Shown here: positions 29,015 through 36,991 of the stretch, one piece after another
Numbering within the stretch: the stretch's first letter is position 1
Layout of the letters: each line of letters begins with the position of its first letter
Assembly (NCBI RefSeq): GCF_006516955.1
Contig: NZ_VHLG01000016.1
Span: 1 to 64,000 of the forward strand
From: Martelella alba
Lineage (GTDB): Bacteria; Pseudomonadota; Alphaproteobacteria; Rhizobiales; Rhizobiaceae
Direction of reading: 5' to 3'
DNA: 64,000 nt
Program-made: the position numbers and the translations under genes
The notes under the pieces: generated by a model
What the model was told of the DNA's origin: nothing
What the model saw: the letters and a program-made list of their open reading frames with translations, nothing else
Databases searched by the model: none

Positions 29015-29443
29015 TCAAATGCAGTTGCAGCAGATTCCGTGCACCTCGATCATCGAAGTTCCAACGGTAAACTTCCGGGCACCGGTCGTTCTGCGCAGCG
29101 CAGCGAACAATGCGTCGTCACGCAATTCCTCGACCGCGCTGCAACGATCGCAAATGACAAAGACAACGTCACCCGGACGGCGCGTCTGCGAACAGGACTG
29201 ATGGCAGAGTACAAAGGCATTCAGGCTCTCAAGGCGGTGAACCTGGCCATTGGCCTGCAAACGCCTAAGCGCCCGATAGACCTGCAGGGGCGCCTTGATT
29301 CCTTTGCCCTTAAGTTTCGACAATATCTGATATGCACTGAGCGGAGCGTCGCTGCCCTTCAAAACGCCGAGAACAAGCTGTTCATTCCGACCCGGCATTT
29401 TCCTCAACGGTTCATGGCATTCATTGATATCCTGACCATCCAT
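29015..29443 (-). CDS. zur: Zinc uptake regulator, Fur family
   Basis: The 142-residue form matches the Fur-family length. It contains the winged-helix segment LSAYQILSKLKGKGIKAPLQ, HRLESLNAFVLCHQ, the structural-zinc pair in VFVICDRCSAVEEL, and the C-terminal HGICCNC. The EVHG-C-x-x-C end is typical of Zur rather than Fur. The start at 29443 is preferred because it gives family length; an ATG at 29536 would add 31 non-conserved residues and sits directly against a Zur box. It diverges from the G3E GTPase, and both would be controlled by the boxes between them. Zur represses zinc uptake when zinc is sufficient. Confidence 0.85.
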   Translation of the reverse strand: MDGQDINECHEPLRKMPGRNEQLVLGVLKGSDAPLSAYQILSKLKGKGIKAPLQVYRALRRLQANGQVHRLESLNAFVLCHQSCSQTRRPGDVVFVICDRCSAVEELRDDALFAALRRTTGARKFTVGTSMIEVHGICCNCI

Positions 29444-29540
29444 CCGGAATACATCCCCAAGCCACAACACGTCATGCCGCCTTCTGCCCGTTGCCTCCCT
29501 GCTCTCGGCAGGCCTTGTTGGGGCCTCATTCGACATTATT

Positions 29541-29559
29541 GATATGTAATAACATCACA
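29541..29559. promoter_or_regulatory. Zur box 1 (zur side)
   Basis: GATATGTAATAACATCACA matches the alphaproteobacterial Zur-box pattern GATATGTtATAACATatc with few changes. It lies between zur and the zinc GTPase gene and would allow zur autoregulation. Confidence 0.6.
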
Positions 29560-29569
29560 ATTGGTTGAC

Positions 29570-29591
29570 TAATGTAATAACATTACATATC
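29570..29591. promoter_or_regulatory. Zur box 2 (GTPase side) with promoter
   Basis: ATGTAATAACATTACAT at 29572-29588 is a perfect inverted repeat around AAC, and on the other strand it reads GATATGTAATG. It fills the spacer after TTGACT (29565-29570, candidate -35), so a bound repressor would close the promoter of the GTPase gene. Confidence 0.7.
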
Positions 29592-29667
29592 CACAGTCTG
29601 TCAACAGCACTCGCAACACCAAAAGGCGCAAGCTCAGGGCAGCGGCCTTCCGAAAACACCTCGCGGA

Positions 29668-30756
29668 ATGCAGAGAGGGAACCGGTTGAAGCAATTCTAT
29701 GAACCTGTGGCGGTAACGCTTCTGACGGGCTTTCTCGGCTCCGGCAAGACGACTCTGATCAACGAACTGGTCAGCGATCCTCGCATGGATGATACCGCCG
29801 TGATCATCAACGAGTTCGGCACCATCGCCATCGATCACGACCTGGTCCGCACCGGCTCGGAGCGTTATATGCGCACCTCCACCGGCTGTCTTTGCTGCTC
29901 GGCCTCCAGCGATATTCGTACCTCGCTCTTTGAATTGCACGAGGCCCGGATGAAGGGCGAGATCGCCCCGGTCAGCCGGGTTGTGATCGAGACGACCGGC
30001 CTTGCCGACCCCGCCCCGATCATCAACAGCATCATTCCCGGTGGCGCACCGGCCACCGGGCTGCGGGACCACATGGTCGCCCGCCACTTCTATCTTCAAG
30101 GCGTCGTCACGGTATTCGACACGATTGACGGGCGCTCGGCCCTCACGAGCTTCATCGAAGGATGGAAGCAACTTGCCTTTGCCGACGACGTGATCCTCAC
30201 CAAAACCGATGTTTCTGAAGAAAAGCGCGACTGGCAGCAAGAGCTCGCCGTGCTCAATCCGGCAGCGCGTTTTCACGACCGGCATGGGCCCGGTTTCGAC
30301 CTTGTCTCGCTTTTCGGCAAGACGCCCTATTCGGTTGCCGGTAAGGCAGAAGACGTCAATGGCTGGCTGGCAATGGAGCGGCTAGTCCCTCATGCCGAAC
30401 ACGAACACAACCCCAATCGCCACGGCGACGAGATAGAAGCATTCTCGCTGATGAGCGATGTCCCGCTTGACGCCGATGCGCTGGCAATTTTGCTGGGGGT
30501 GATCGTCAGTCCGCGAAACAGGGGCCTCCTTCGCATGAAGGGGCTTGTCGCCATCAGTGATGATCCCGACAGGCCGATGGTCGTTCATGCAGTGCAGCAC
30601 AGGATGGACCCGACCGTGCGCCTGCCGCAATGGCCGAGCAAGCCCCGCGGAACCCGAATCGTCCTGATCGGCATGGATCTGCCGGAGAAACAGATCCGCT
30701 CACTCTTCGCAGCCCTGACCGCAAGGTCGCAAAAGGGTAGGAGGCAATACGCGTGA
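29668..30756 (+). CDS. G3E-family GTPase, zinc chaperone type (CobW/ZigA/ZNG1)
   Basis: The 362-residue protein has Walker A GFLGSGKTT at residues 21-29, the metal-binding CLCC motif (C74, C76, C77), the GTP-specificity TKTD and a C-terminal CobW domain. A histidine-containing stretch, HAEHEHNPNRHGDE, lies between the domains. Zur-controlled members of this family move zinc to client proteins during zinc starvation. The Zur box upstream supports that role here rather than cobalamin synthesis. The last codons overlap the GTG of the next gene. Confidence 0.88.
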   Translation: MQRGNRLKQFYEPVAVTLLTGFLGSGKTTLINELVSDPRMDDTAVIINEFGTIAIDHDLVRTGSERYMRTSTGCLCCSASSDIRTSLFELHEARMKGEIAPVSRVVIETTGLADPAPIINSIIPGGAPATGLRDHMVARHFYLQGVVTVFDTIDGRSALTSFIEGWKQLAFADDVILTKTDVSEEKRDWQQELAVLNPAARFHDRHGPGFDLVSLFGKTPYSVAGKAEDVNGWLAMERLVPHAEHEHNPNRHGDEIEAFSLMSDVPLDADALAILLGVIVSPRNRGLLRMKGLVAISDDPDRPMVVHAVQHRMDPTVRLPQWPSKPRGTRIVLIGMDLPEKQIRSLFAALTARSQKGRRQYA

Positions 30757-31034
30757 GCCAAGGATTTGTGAACCCGCTTGCTCCGAAAGGGCCGGGGGTC
30801 ATCGACGCGGCACGCCGGATCAAGGGCTGGACGCGCACAATGCTGGCAATCGATGAGACCACCGTGGTTTCTGTCAATGAACTCGCCTGCCATCTCCCCG
30901 GCTGCCCGCCGAGGGAAACAGTCATTTTGGTGATGACGGGTCCAAATGATACCCGTCAGTTTTCCATCCACAAGGCGATGGCCGAGGTCACGCATGACGA
31001 TGTCCATGCGGCGGCGACGCAAGAGGGGCCCTAG
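30753..31034 (+). CDS. Small conserved-looking protein coupled to the G3E GTPase
   Basis: The 93-residue protein starts at a GTG that overlaps the GTPase stop (GTGA), so translation is coupled. NPLAPKGPGVIDAARRI and VNELACHLPGCPPRETVILV contain two cysteines and a histidine in C-x-x-x-x-x-C spacing, a possible metal site. I do not recognise a named family. The linkage to a Zur-regulated zinc GTPase suggests a client or partner in zinc supply. Confidence 0.7.
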   Translation: MSQGFVNPLAPKGPGVIDAARRIKGWTRTMLAIDETTVVSVNELACHLPGCPPRETVILVMTGPNDTRQFSIHKAMAEVTHDDVHAAATQEGP

Positions 31035-31122
31035 GTCGACACTCAACATGCCTGTGCGCGCTTTTCCGCCCGCGCATCCGTTTCTTGTTGGCTGTGCTGG
31101 CGCCTGGATACGTCCCTATGGG

Positions 31123-31139
31123 GCGTTACGATATAACAT
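31123..31139 (+). promoter_or_regulatory. Candidate Zur box before the zinc ABC operon
   Basis: GCGTTACGATATAACAT keeps the full right half TATAACAT of the Zur palindrome; 13 of 17 positions fit ATGTTATA-n-TATAACAT. It is followed by TATACA at 31151-31156, a candidate -10, and then the 41-residue ORF and znuC. Confidence 0.5.
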
Positions 31140-31172
31140 ATTGTCGACTATATACACCGTTGGGATTTGCAT

Positions 31173-31298
31173 ATGAAACTGACAGACCCGTTCCTGACCT
31201 CTCTCATGGCTCAGACTGCCCTCGTCCGGCTTGCCGGGGTCGCTGTCCTGCTCGTCTTTCTCTGGCTCGCGATCTGGTGGGCGGTGTCGCTGCCATGA
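31173..31298 (+). CDS. 41-residue single-pass membrane peptide upstream of znuC
   Basis: The ATG at 31173 opens a 41-residue frame, MKLTDPFLTSLMAQTALVRL at the N-terminus followed by a single hydrophobic segment, AGVAVLLVFLWLAIWWAV. The TGA overlaps the znuC ATG (ATGA), so the two are translationally coupled. The peptide would sit in the inner membrane. It may be a small subunit of the transporter or only a coupling leader. No named family is recognised. Confidence 0.6.
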   Translation: MKLTDPFLTSLMAQTALVRLAGVAVLLVFLWLAIWWAVSLP

Positions 31299-32044
31299 GT
31301 TCAATCAGATTTGACAATGTTACTGTCACCTATGACCGCCATCCCGCCCTGCATCACCTGACAGGTGCATTCGAACCCGGAAGCCTGACGGCGATTGCCG
31401 GACCGAACGGCGCGGGCAAGTCGACACTGGTCAAGGCCCTGATGGGGGAGCTGTCGCCCGCCACGGGGCGGATCGACCGCGGCGGCCTGTCTGTCCGCGA
31501 TGTCGGCTATCTGCCGCAGGCAGCCGATATCGACCGGCATTTTCCACTTTCCGTTGCCGATACGGTGATGCTCGGCGCCTGGGCAGAGATCGGCGCCTTT
31601 GGCGGCGTCAGGCGCCGCATCGCCGAGCGGGCCAGAAATGCGCTGACAGCCGTCGGCCTCAAGGGCTTCGAGGGACGTTCAATCCGCGCCCTTTCGGCCG
31701 GTCAGTTCCAGCGGGTTCTGTTTGCGCGACTTCTCTTGCAGGATGCGCGTGTCATCGTGCTTGACGAGCCCTTCACCGCCATTGATGCGCGCACAACGCG
31801 CGATCTCCTTGAAATCATTCTCGGCTGGCATGGCGAAGGCCGAACGGTAATCGCTGTTCTGCACGATTTCGATCATATCCGCACCCACTTTCCGAACACG
31901 CTCCTGCTTGCCCGCGAGATGATCGCCTGGGGTCCGACTCAAGAGGCGATGTCGAGGAGCAATCTGCTGAAGTCGCGCGCCATGGCTGAAGCCTGGGACG
32001 AGAACGCAAAGCCGTGCCAGGCGGACGGGAAGGAGGCGCTTTGA
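31295..32044 (+). CDS. znuC: Zinc ABC transporter ATP-binding protein (ZnuC/AztA-like)
   Basis: The 249-residue ATPase carries Walker A GPNGAGKST, signature LSAGQFQRVLFARLLLQDA and Walker B VIVLDEPFTAID, with the H-loop VLHDFDH. LSAGQ with a following F is typical of zinc/manganese uptake ATPases. The ATG at 31295 overlaps the stop of the 41-residue peptide; the frame extends upstream but without support. The gene order ATPase-permease-binding protein is also that of the AztABC zinc system, so this could equally be called aztA. Confidence 0.88.
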   Translation: MSSIRFDNVTVTYDRHPALHHLTGAFEPGSLTAIAGPNGAGKSTLVKALMGELSPATGRIDRGGLSVRDVGYLPQAADIDRHFPLSVADTVMLGAWAEIGAFGGVRRRIAERARNALTAVGLKGFEGRSIRALSAGQFQRVLFARLLLQDARVIVLDEPFTAIDARTTRDLLEIILGWHGEGRTVIAVLHDFDHIRTHFPNTLLLAREMIAWGPTQEAMSRSNLLKSRAMAEAWDENAKPCQADGKEAL

Positions 32045-32913
32045 TGCTCTACGATCTCATCATTCACCCCTTCGCCGAATACGGCTTCATGCGCCGTGCC
32101 CTGGTTGCATCGCTGTCGCTCGGGCTCGGTTCCGGACCGGTCGGCGTGCTGCTGATGCTCAGGCGCATGAGCCTTGTCGGCGATGCGATGAGCCACGCGG
32201 TTTTGCCCGGCGCGGCCGTCGGCTTTCTGATCGTGGGCAGCCTTTCGCTGCTTGCCATGGGGCTCGGCGGTCTCGTTGCCGGCCTCAGCGTCGCCCTTCT
32301 TTCCGGCCTTGTCAGCCGCACGACATCGCTGAAGGAAGATGCGAGCTTTGCCAGCTTCTACCTGACCTCACTGGCGCTTGGCGTGCTGATTGTGTCGCTG
32401 CGCGGCTCCAACATCGACCTCCTACACATCCTGTTCGGCACGATCCTCGCCATCGACGCCCAGGCAATCCGTCTTGTCGGCGCGATCACCTCGTTCACGC
32501 TGATCGTGCTGGCACTGGTCTATCGCCCGCTCATAGCCGAGTGCTTCGATCCCGGCTTCCTGCGCTCAGTCGGCGGCTATGGTCCGCTCTATCACTTCAT
32601 TTTCCTGCTTCTGGTGGTGATCAATCTGGTTGCGGGTTTCCAGGCGCTCGGCACGTTGATGGCCGTCGGCATGATGATGCTGCCGGCCGCCATTGCTCAG
32701 CTCTGGTCCAGAACGCTTCCCGTCATGTTCGCCATCGCTGCGGCAAGTGCCGCCGTCTCCGGCTTCGTCGGACTTCTGGTGTCCTATCATCTTGGTTTCG
32801 CGTCCGGGCCGACGATCATTCTGACCGCCAGCCTGATTTACGGTGTCTCACTCATTGCCGGACCCTCCGGTGCAGTGTGGCGCCTCATCAAACGTCCGCA
32901 TCTTGCGGGCTGA
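32044..32913 (+). CDS. znuB: Zinc ABC transporter permease (ZnuB/AztB-like)
   Basis: The 289-residue protein is an ABC-3 family permease with about eight membrane segments. The N-terminal MSLVGDAMSHAVLPGAAVGF is the family signature. The ATG at 32044 shares a base with the znuC stop (TGATG). It forms the channel for zinc delivered by the binding protein encoded next. Confidence 0.9.
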   Translation: MLYDLIIHPFAEYGFMRRALVASLSLGLGSGPVGVLLMLRRMSLVGDAMSHAVLPGAAVGFLIVGSLSLLAMGLGGLVAGLSVALLSGLVSRTTSLKEDASFASFYLTSLALGVLIVSLRGSNIDLLHILFGTILAIDAQAIRLVGAITSFTLIVLALVYRPLIAECFDPGFLRSVGGYGPLYHFIFLLLVVINLVAGFQALGTLMAVGMMMLPAAIAQLWSRTLPVMFAIAAASAAVSGFVGLLVSYHLGFASGPTIILTASLIYGVSLIAGPSGAVWRLIKRPHLAG

Positions 32914-32932
32914 TTTCAAAGGAGAGTTCCTG

Positions 32933-33823
32933 ATGAAACATTTTCTGTTCACCCTTGCCGGATCATCGGCACTGATGATGGCGACACTTGCGCCCGCTTC
33001 GGCCAAGACCGTCGACGTGGTCGCAAGCTTCACGGTGCTGGCGGATGTCGTCCAGAACGTCGGCGGCGACCATGTCAACGTCAAGAGCCTTGTACCGGCG
33101 AACGGCGACCCCCATGACTACGAGCCGTCGCCGGACGACGCAAAGGCGATCAATGCAGCTGCTGCCACCTTCCTTTCCGGCGAAGGTCTCGAAGGCTGGT
33201 TCGAGCGTCTGGCCAAGGCTGCCGGCGGCGGTGTCGATCCGGTCATCGTCTCCGACGGCATCAACACTCACGACATGGAGGAAGACGGCGAGCAGATCAC
33301 CGACCCGCATGTCTGGAACAGCGCGGCAAACGTGCTCGTCTGGATCGACAATATCGAAGCTGCTCTGCTGAAGGCAGATCCGGAGGATGAAGCCGACATC
33401 AAGGCGAGTGCCGATGCCTATCGCAAGCAGATCGAGGCCCTCGATGCTTCCATCAAATCGGAAATCGGCGCGGTCCCGGAAGCGAAGCGCAAGGTCATGA
33501 CCAGCCATGATGCCTTCGGCTACTATGGCGAAGAATATGGCGTGACCTTCCTTGCACCGCTCGGCGTGTCAACCGAAGTCGAACCCTCGGCATCGGACGT
33601 CGCCCAACTGATCGACCAGATCAAGGCGGATGGGGTGAAGGTTTACTTCATCGAAAACTCCAACGATCCGCGCCTCGTCGAGCAGATTGCCAAGGCGACC
33701 GGCGCTCAGCCGGGGGGCGAGCTCTATCCCGAAGCGCTCTCCAAGGCCGATGGCCCGACGCCGACCTATATCAAAATGATGGAATACAACACCAAGCAGA
33801 TCGTCGACGCGATCTCCAGGTAA
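32933..33823 (+). CDS. znuA: Zinc ABC transporter substrate-binding protein (ZnuA/AztC-like)
   Basis: The 296-residue protein has a signal peptide ending PASA before KTVDVVASF. Cluster A-I metal ligands can be read in NGDPHDYEP, ITDPHVWN, STEVEPSASD and IENSNDPRL. The flexible loop HDMEEDGEQ between ligands is short and acidic rather than the long His-rich loop of classic ZnuA, which is closer to AztC or Mn/Zn dual binders. GGAGAG lies 7 bases before the ATG. It closes the zinc operon; a hairpin follows. Confidence 0.88.
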   Translation: MKHFLFTLAGSSALMMATLAPASAKTVDVVASFTVLADVVQNVGGDHVNVKSLVPANGDPHDYEPSPDDAKAINAAAATFLSGEGLEGWFERLAKAAGGGVDPVIVSDGINTHDMEEDGEQITDPHVWNSAANVLVWIDNIEAALLKADPEDEADIKASADAYRKQIEALDASIKSEIGAVPEAKRKVMTSHDAFGYYGEEYGVTFLAPLGVSTEVEPSASDVAQLIDQIKADGVKVYFIENSNDPRLVEQIAKATGAQPGGELYPEALSKADGPTPTYIKMMEYNTKQIVDAISR

Positions 33824-33832
33824 GGTACTCAG

Positions 33833-33866
33833 CCCGGCGGAAGATTTTTCCAGTTGTTCCGCCGGG
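33833..33866 (+). terminator. Hairpin ending the zinc operon
   Basis: CCCGGCGGAA at 33833-33842 pairs perfectly with TTCCGCCGGG at 33857-33866, starting 10 bases after the znuA stop. It lacks a clear T-tract, so it may be a weak terminator or RNA-end stabiliser. Confidence 0.55.
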
Positions 33867-34001
33867 TGTTGCCCTTGCGTCAAATTGACAAGTTGCAATA
33901 AATTGCGGCATCCGTTCCTGTGCAGCGACAATTGGAACACAGGCCGCACCGGTCGGCGAAATGACGGGGAGGTTTTGCGTTTGCGGGGATTGAGGACGGC
34001 G

Positions 34002-34337
34002 ATGCGGGAGTTGGCAGCGGCACTGGCCGTTATAGCCGTCTTTGCGCTGACCTTCGTCTATCAGCCCTACCTGCCCACGCTTGTTCATCAGGGCGGCGTC
34101 ACCACGATTGTCGCCAGTGGCATCATATGCGGCGGCGGCAGTAATCAGGGACAGATCGACCACGGTCCATGCCACGCCTGCCGCCAGAACCCGGCAGTTC
34201 TACCGCCGCCTTCGGATATTGCCATTCCCGCCTATGGCCGCTTCATCGCTGTTGCCTACCCGGTGACAAAGGTACATGCGCCACGGGCCGCCCCGTCAAT
34301 CCACTACAATCCGCGTGCCCCACCCTTTGCCGTCTGA
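34002..34337 (+). CDS. DUF2946-like small exported/membrane protein, copper-linked
   Basis: The 111-residue protein has an N-terminal hydrophobic segment (LAAALAVIAVFALTFV), then the short cysteine/histidine block DHGPCHACR and a C-terminal NPRAPP. This resembles DUF2946 proteins, which often have a C-x-x-C pair and lie beside PCuAC genes. Here the CHAC pair could bind copper in the periplasm. The ATG at 34002 has GAGG 6 bases upstream; a TTG at 33981 with GGGGAGG upstream is an alternative that adds 7 residues. Confidence 0.6.
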   Translation: MRELAAALAVIAVFALTFVYQPYLPTLVHQGGVTTIVASGIICGGGSNQGQIDHGPCHACRQNPAVLPPPSDIAIPAYGRFIAVAYPVTKVHAPRAAPSIHYNPRAPPFAV

Positions 34338-34399
34338 TTCCGCAACCCGGGCCTGTCCAGGCCCGTGAAATCACGACAATCGCAAACGGGGAGAATTCC

Positions 34400-35392
34400 A
34401 TGACCACGTTCATGAACCGTCTCGCATGGGCAGGCGCAATCAGCCTTGCCTGCATCACAACGGCCAATGCCCATATGACACTTGAAACCGGAGAGGCCGC
34501 AGCAGGTGGCAGCTACAAGGCCGTCTTCCGCGTTCCGCACGGCTGCGATGGCGCAGCGACGACCGAGATCCGGGTCAAGATCCCGGAAGGCTTTTACGGC
34601 GTCAAGCCGATGCCGCATGCGGGCTGGGAGATCGAAACGGTCACCGGTCCCTACGCCGGTACCTATATGAGCCACGGTAATCCAGTCACCGAAGGGGTAA
34701 CCGAAGTAATCTGGAAGGGCGGCAACCTTCCGGATGCCCACTATGATGAATTCGCTGTGCGTGGTTCGCTTTCGGCCGATATCGCGCCCGACACCATGCT
34801 CTACTTTCCCTCCGAGCAGCTTTGCGCCGATGGCAGGGCAAATCACTGGACTGGCATGGGTGAAGCGGGCGCTGGCGAGCCAGCGCCGAAGCTCCTGGTG
34901 ACCGCCGCAGCTGCTCATGACGAGCATGGTGCTCATGGCCATGCCATGAGCAGCGACGTCAAGGTCGGCGATCTCGACCTCTCCGATGCCTTCGCCCGCG
35001 CGACCCTTCCCGGTGCGCCGGTCGGCGGCGGGTTCCTGACGATCACCAACAATGGCGATACCGACGACCGCCTCATCGCCGTGTCCTCTGACGCCGCCGG
35101 TGTCATGCAGCTTCACAACATGCGCATGGATGGCGACGTGATGAAGATGTACCAGATGACCGACGGTATCCCTGTCCCTGCCCATGAAACTGTCACGCTC
35201 GCCCCCGGCGGACTGCATGTGATGTTCATGGACCTTCACGGCCCGCTGGTCGAAAACAGCACAGTCGAGGTCGAACTAACCTTTGAAAAGGCCGGCAAGG
35301 TCATCGTGCCCTTCGCCGTCAAGGGCGTTGCTGCCAGGGAAGCGGGAATGGATCATGGCAGCATGGATCACGGCAAGATGAAGGCCGAATAA
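34400..35392 (+). CDS. YcnI (DUF1775)-PCuAC (DUF461) fusion, periplasmic copper chaperone
   Basis: The 330-residue protein is a two-domain fusion. After a signal peptide ending ANA, the mature N-terminus is H25, the copper-binding N-terminal His of YcnI proteins, followed by MTLE and VPHGC. A linker HDEHGAHGHAM leads to the PCuAC domain with copper ligands H239-x-M241 and H273-x-M275. The tail MDHGSMDHGKM adds more metal-binding residues. PCuAC proteins deliver copper to cytochrome oxidase. GGGGAGA before the ATG at 34400 supports the start. The DUF2946-like gene precedes it. Confidence 0.88.
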   Translation: MTTFMNRLAWAGAISLACITTANAHMTLETGEAAAGGSYKAVFRVPHGCDGAATTEIRVKIPEGFYGVKPMPHAGWEIETVTGPYAGTYMSHGNPVTEGVTEVIWKGGNLPDAHYDEFAVRGSLSADIAPDTMLYFPSEQLCADGRANHWTGMGEAGAGEPAPKLLVTAAAAHDEHGAHGHAMSSDVKVGDLDLSDAFARATLPGAPVGGGFLTITNNGDTDDRLIAVSSDAAGVMQLHNMRMDGDVMKMYQMTDGIPVPAHETVTLAPGGLHVMFMDLHGPLVENSTVEVELTFEKAGKVIVPFAVKGVAAREAGMDHGSMDHGKMKAE

Positions 35393-35408
35393 GCCTGCTT
35401 CGCGAGCC

Positions 35409-35431
35409 CGGACCGGATATTTTCCGGTCCG
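35409..35431 (+). terminator. Hairpin after the copper genes
   Basis: CGGACCGG (35409-35416) pairs perfectly with CCGGTCCG (35424-35431) around ATATTTT. It lies 17 bases after the fusion gene, in the gap between converging genes. There is no T-tract after it. Confidence 0.55.
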
Positions 35432-35447
35432 CATACCATGCATGGCG

Positions 35448-35468
35448 CCCTGTGCCCTGTGCCCTGTG
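35448..35468. repeat. Three tandem CCCTGTG units
   Basis: The 7-bp unit CCCTGTG occurs three times head to tail in the intergenic region after the copper genes. It is probably a simple slipped-strand repeat. Confidence 0.8.
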
Positions 35469-35606
35469 GTCGCAGACACGCCGGCCGCACCGTCTGCGCC
35501 AGCGAAGACAGGATTTCCAACATTGGAAAACTTTCGACGCGCGCTTTCCAGTTGTTTTTACACCATGATCCTGCCGGTCCTCGCTTCGCTCCGGTCGGAT
35601 CAAGCT

Positions 35607-36818
35607 CTAGCCCATTGAGGCAAAGGGGCTTTGCGCGATGGAATATTCGGCAGCAAGGGGCAGGGCGGCAGCGCCAACGGCTTTGGCGAGGCTTCCCCAG
35701 CGACCGGCTTCGACCATTGGCCTGGAAATGCCCTGCAGATCCATCGTGTCGATTTCGGCCCTGATTGCAGCGACCAACCTTTCCCGCAGCTTTTCCGGCA
35801 AGGCGCCATCCACGATAGCGGCTTCAAAGTCAATGATGGATAGAGAGGAGATGGTGGCCGCGGCAAGGCCCCTGGCCGTGGCGCTGACCCAGGCCGCCAC
35901 CGCCTCTGGAAACTCGTCCCAGCTTTCGTGATCGCGCCAGATACAATGCGGATCCGCTCCTGTTTCTGCAATTGCCTGTTCGAGCACGAACAGGGATGCC
36001 TGGTCCATAAGGCGGTCCTTGCCGGCAATACCCCCGGGAATACGCAACGGGCCAAACCCACCGGCATTGCCGGTGCGGCCGGAAAACACGCTGCCATTGA
36101 GTACAATGCCGCCGCCAATCAGCGTTCCGACAAAGAAATAAACGAAATCATGCTTGTCCGCGTGCGGTCCGAACATCAGCTCGGCGCGACAGGCAGCTGT
36201 CCCGTCATTTTCGGTCAGGACGCGCCATGGCCCAAGCCTGGCAAGAGCCTCGGCGATGTCGAAGTCCCGCCAGGCGTTCATCTCGCCCGCCGGCGCCTTG
36301 ACTTCGTCGGTCCAGCTCCACAGCTCCCACGGCATGGCAACGCCGAAACCGGCGATATCCCGCGTCCTGATCCTTGCCTGCTGAAGCAGGCCATCAATGG
36401 CTGAGCGCACGAAACCTATACAGTTTTCAGGGGTTGGAAAATCGTGAAACATGGCTTTGCTGGCGCGAATTTCTCCAGCAAAATCGATGATGACGAGATC
36501 GAAGCTGCGCCGGCCGATTTTCAGCCCGAAATAAAATCTGGCATCCGGATTTATGCGCGCGGGAATCGAAGGTTGGCCCATCTTGCCACGCTCAGCCTCG
36601 CCCTTCAACAACAGATCCTCGGCCTCCAGACTGCGGAAAATATTCGAGATCGCGTTTGGTGAAAGCTTTGTGGCCCGGGTCGCTTCGGCCTTGGTAAGCT
36701 GTCCATGCCGGCGAATAAGCTGCAGGACGAGGCGCTCGTTATAGTGACGAACGACGATCTGGTTCGAACCGCGCTGCTTGGGCGAACCCGTTGCTTCTGC
36801 TCGTTTTTCCCTGTCCAT
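35607..36818 (-). CDS. ROK-family transcriptional regulator
   Basis: The 403-residue protein has an N-terminal winged helix (LVLQLIRRHGQLTKAEATRA, SPNAISNIFRSLEAEDLL) and a C-terminal ROK domain with TENDGTAACRAELMFG and GTLIGGGIVLNGSVFSGRTGN. The usual C-x-C-G-x-x-G-C-x-E zinc motif of ROK sugar kinases is absent, as in several ROK repressors. It diverges from the sugar ABC operon starting at 37076, which it probably controls through the palindromic site between them. The start at 36818 is an ATG; a TTG at 36857 is in frame but unsupported. Confidence 0.85.
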   Translation of the reverse strand: MDREKRAEATGSPKQRGSNQIVVRHYNERLVLQLIRRHGQLTKAEATRATKLSPNAISNIFRSLEAEDLLLKGEAERGKMGQPSIPARINPDARFYFGLKIGRRSFDLVIIDFAGEIRASKAMFHDFPTPENCIGFVRSAIDGLLQQARIRTRDIAGFGVAMPWELWSWTDEVKAPAGEMNAWRDFDIAEALARLGPWRVLTENDGTAACRAELMFGPHADKHDFVYFFVGTLIGGGIVLNGSVFSGRTGNAGGFGPLRIPGGIAGKDRLMDQASLFVLEQAIAETGADPHCIWRDHESWDEFPEAVAAWVSATARGLAAATISSLSIIDFEAAIVDGALPEKLRERLVAAIRAEIDTMDLQGISRPMVEAGRWGSLAKAVGAAALPLAAEYSIAQSPFASMG

Positions 36819-36918
36819 CACATCATGCTTTACTGTTGTTCGCCGTTTATCGAACAATCATTTCTATTGTGGCGTTTCAGATCTGACAAGCCTGTCGGGG
36901 CATGAACCGGATAGATCT

Positions 36919-36947
36919 AGACTAATAACTTCATAATGAATTAGTCT
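36919..36947. promoter_or_regulatory. Nested palindrome, likely ROK operator
   Basis: AGACTAAT at 36919-36926 and ATTAGTCT at 36940-36947 form perfect 8-bp arms. Inside them TTCAT-A-ATGAA (36930-36940) is a second palindrome. TTGACA follows at 36948-36953 as a candidate -35 for the transporter genes. The position, between ROK regulator and transporter, supports an operator. Confidence 0.55.
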
Positions 36948-36991
36948 TGACACAACTCATCCAATGCGTTTTTCTGACATGGAGGAACGCA

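Noticed and set aside
28844-29542. A 232-codon plus-strand open frame opposite zur.
   Set aside because: Most of it is antisense to zur; only the first ~50 codons look like a membrane segment, which is noted as a possible scar in the gap.
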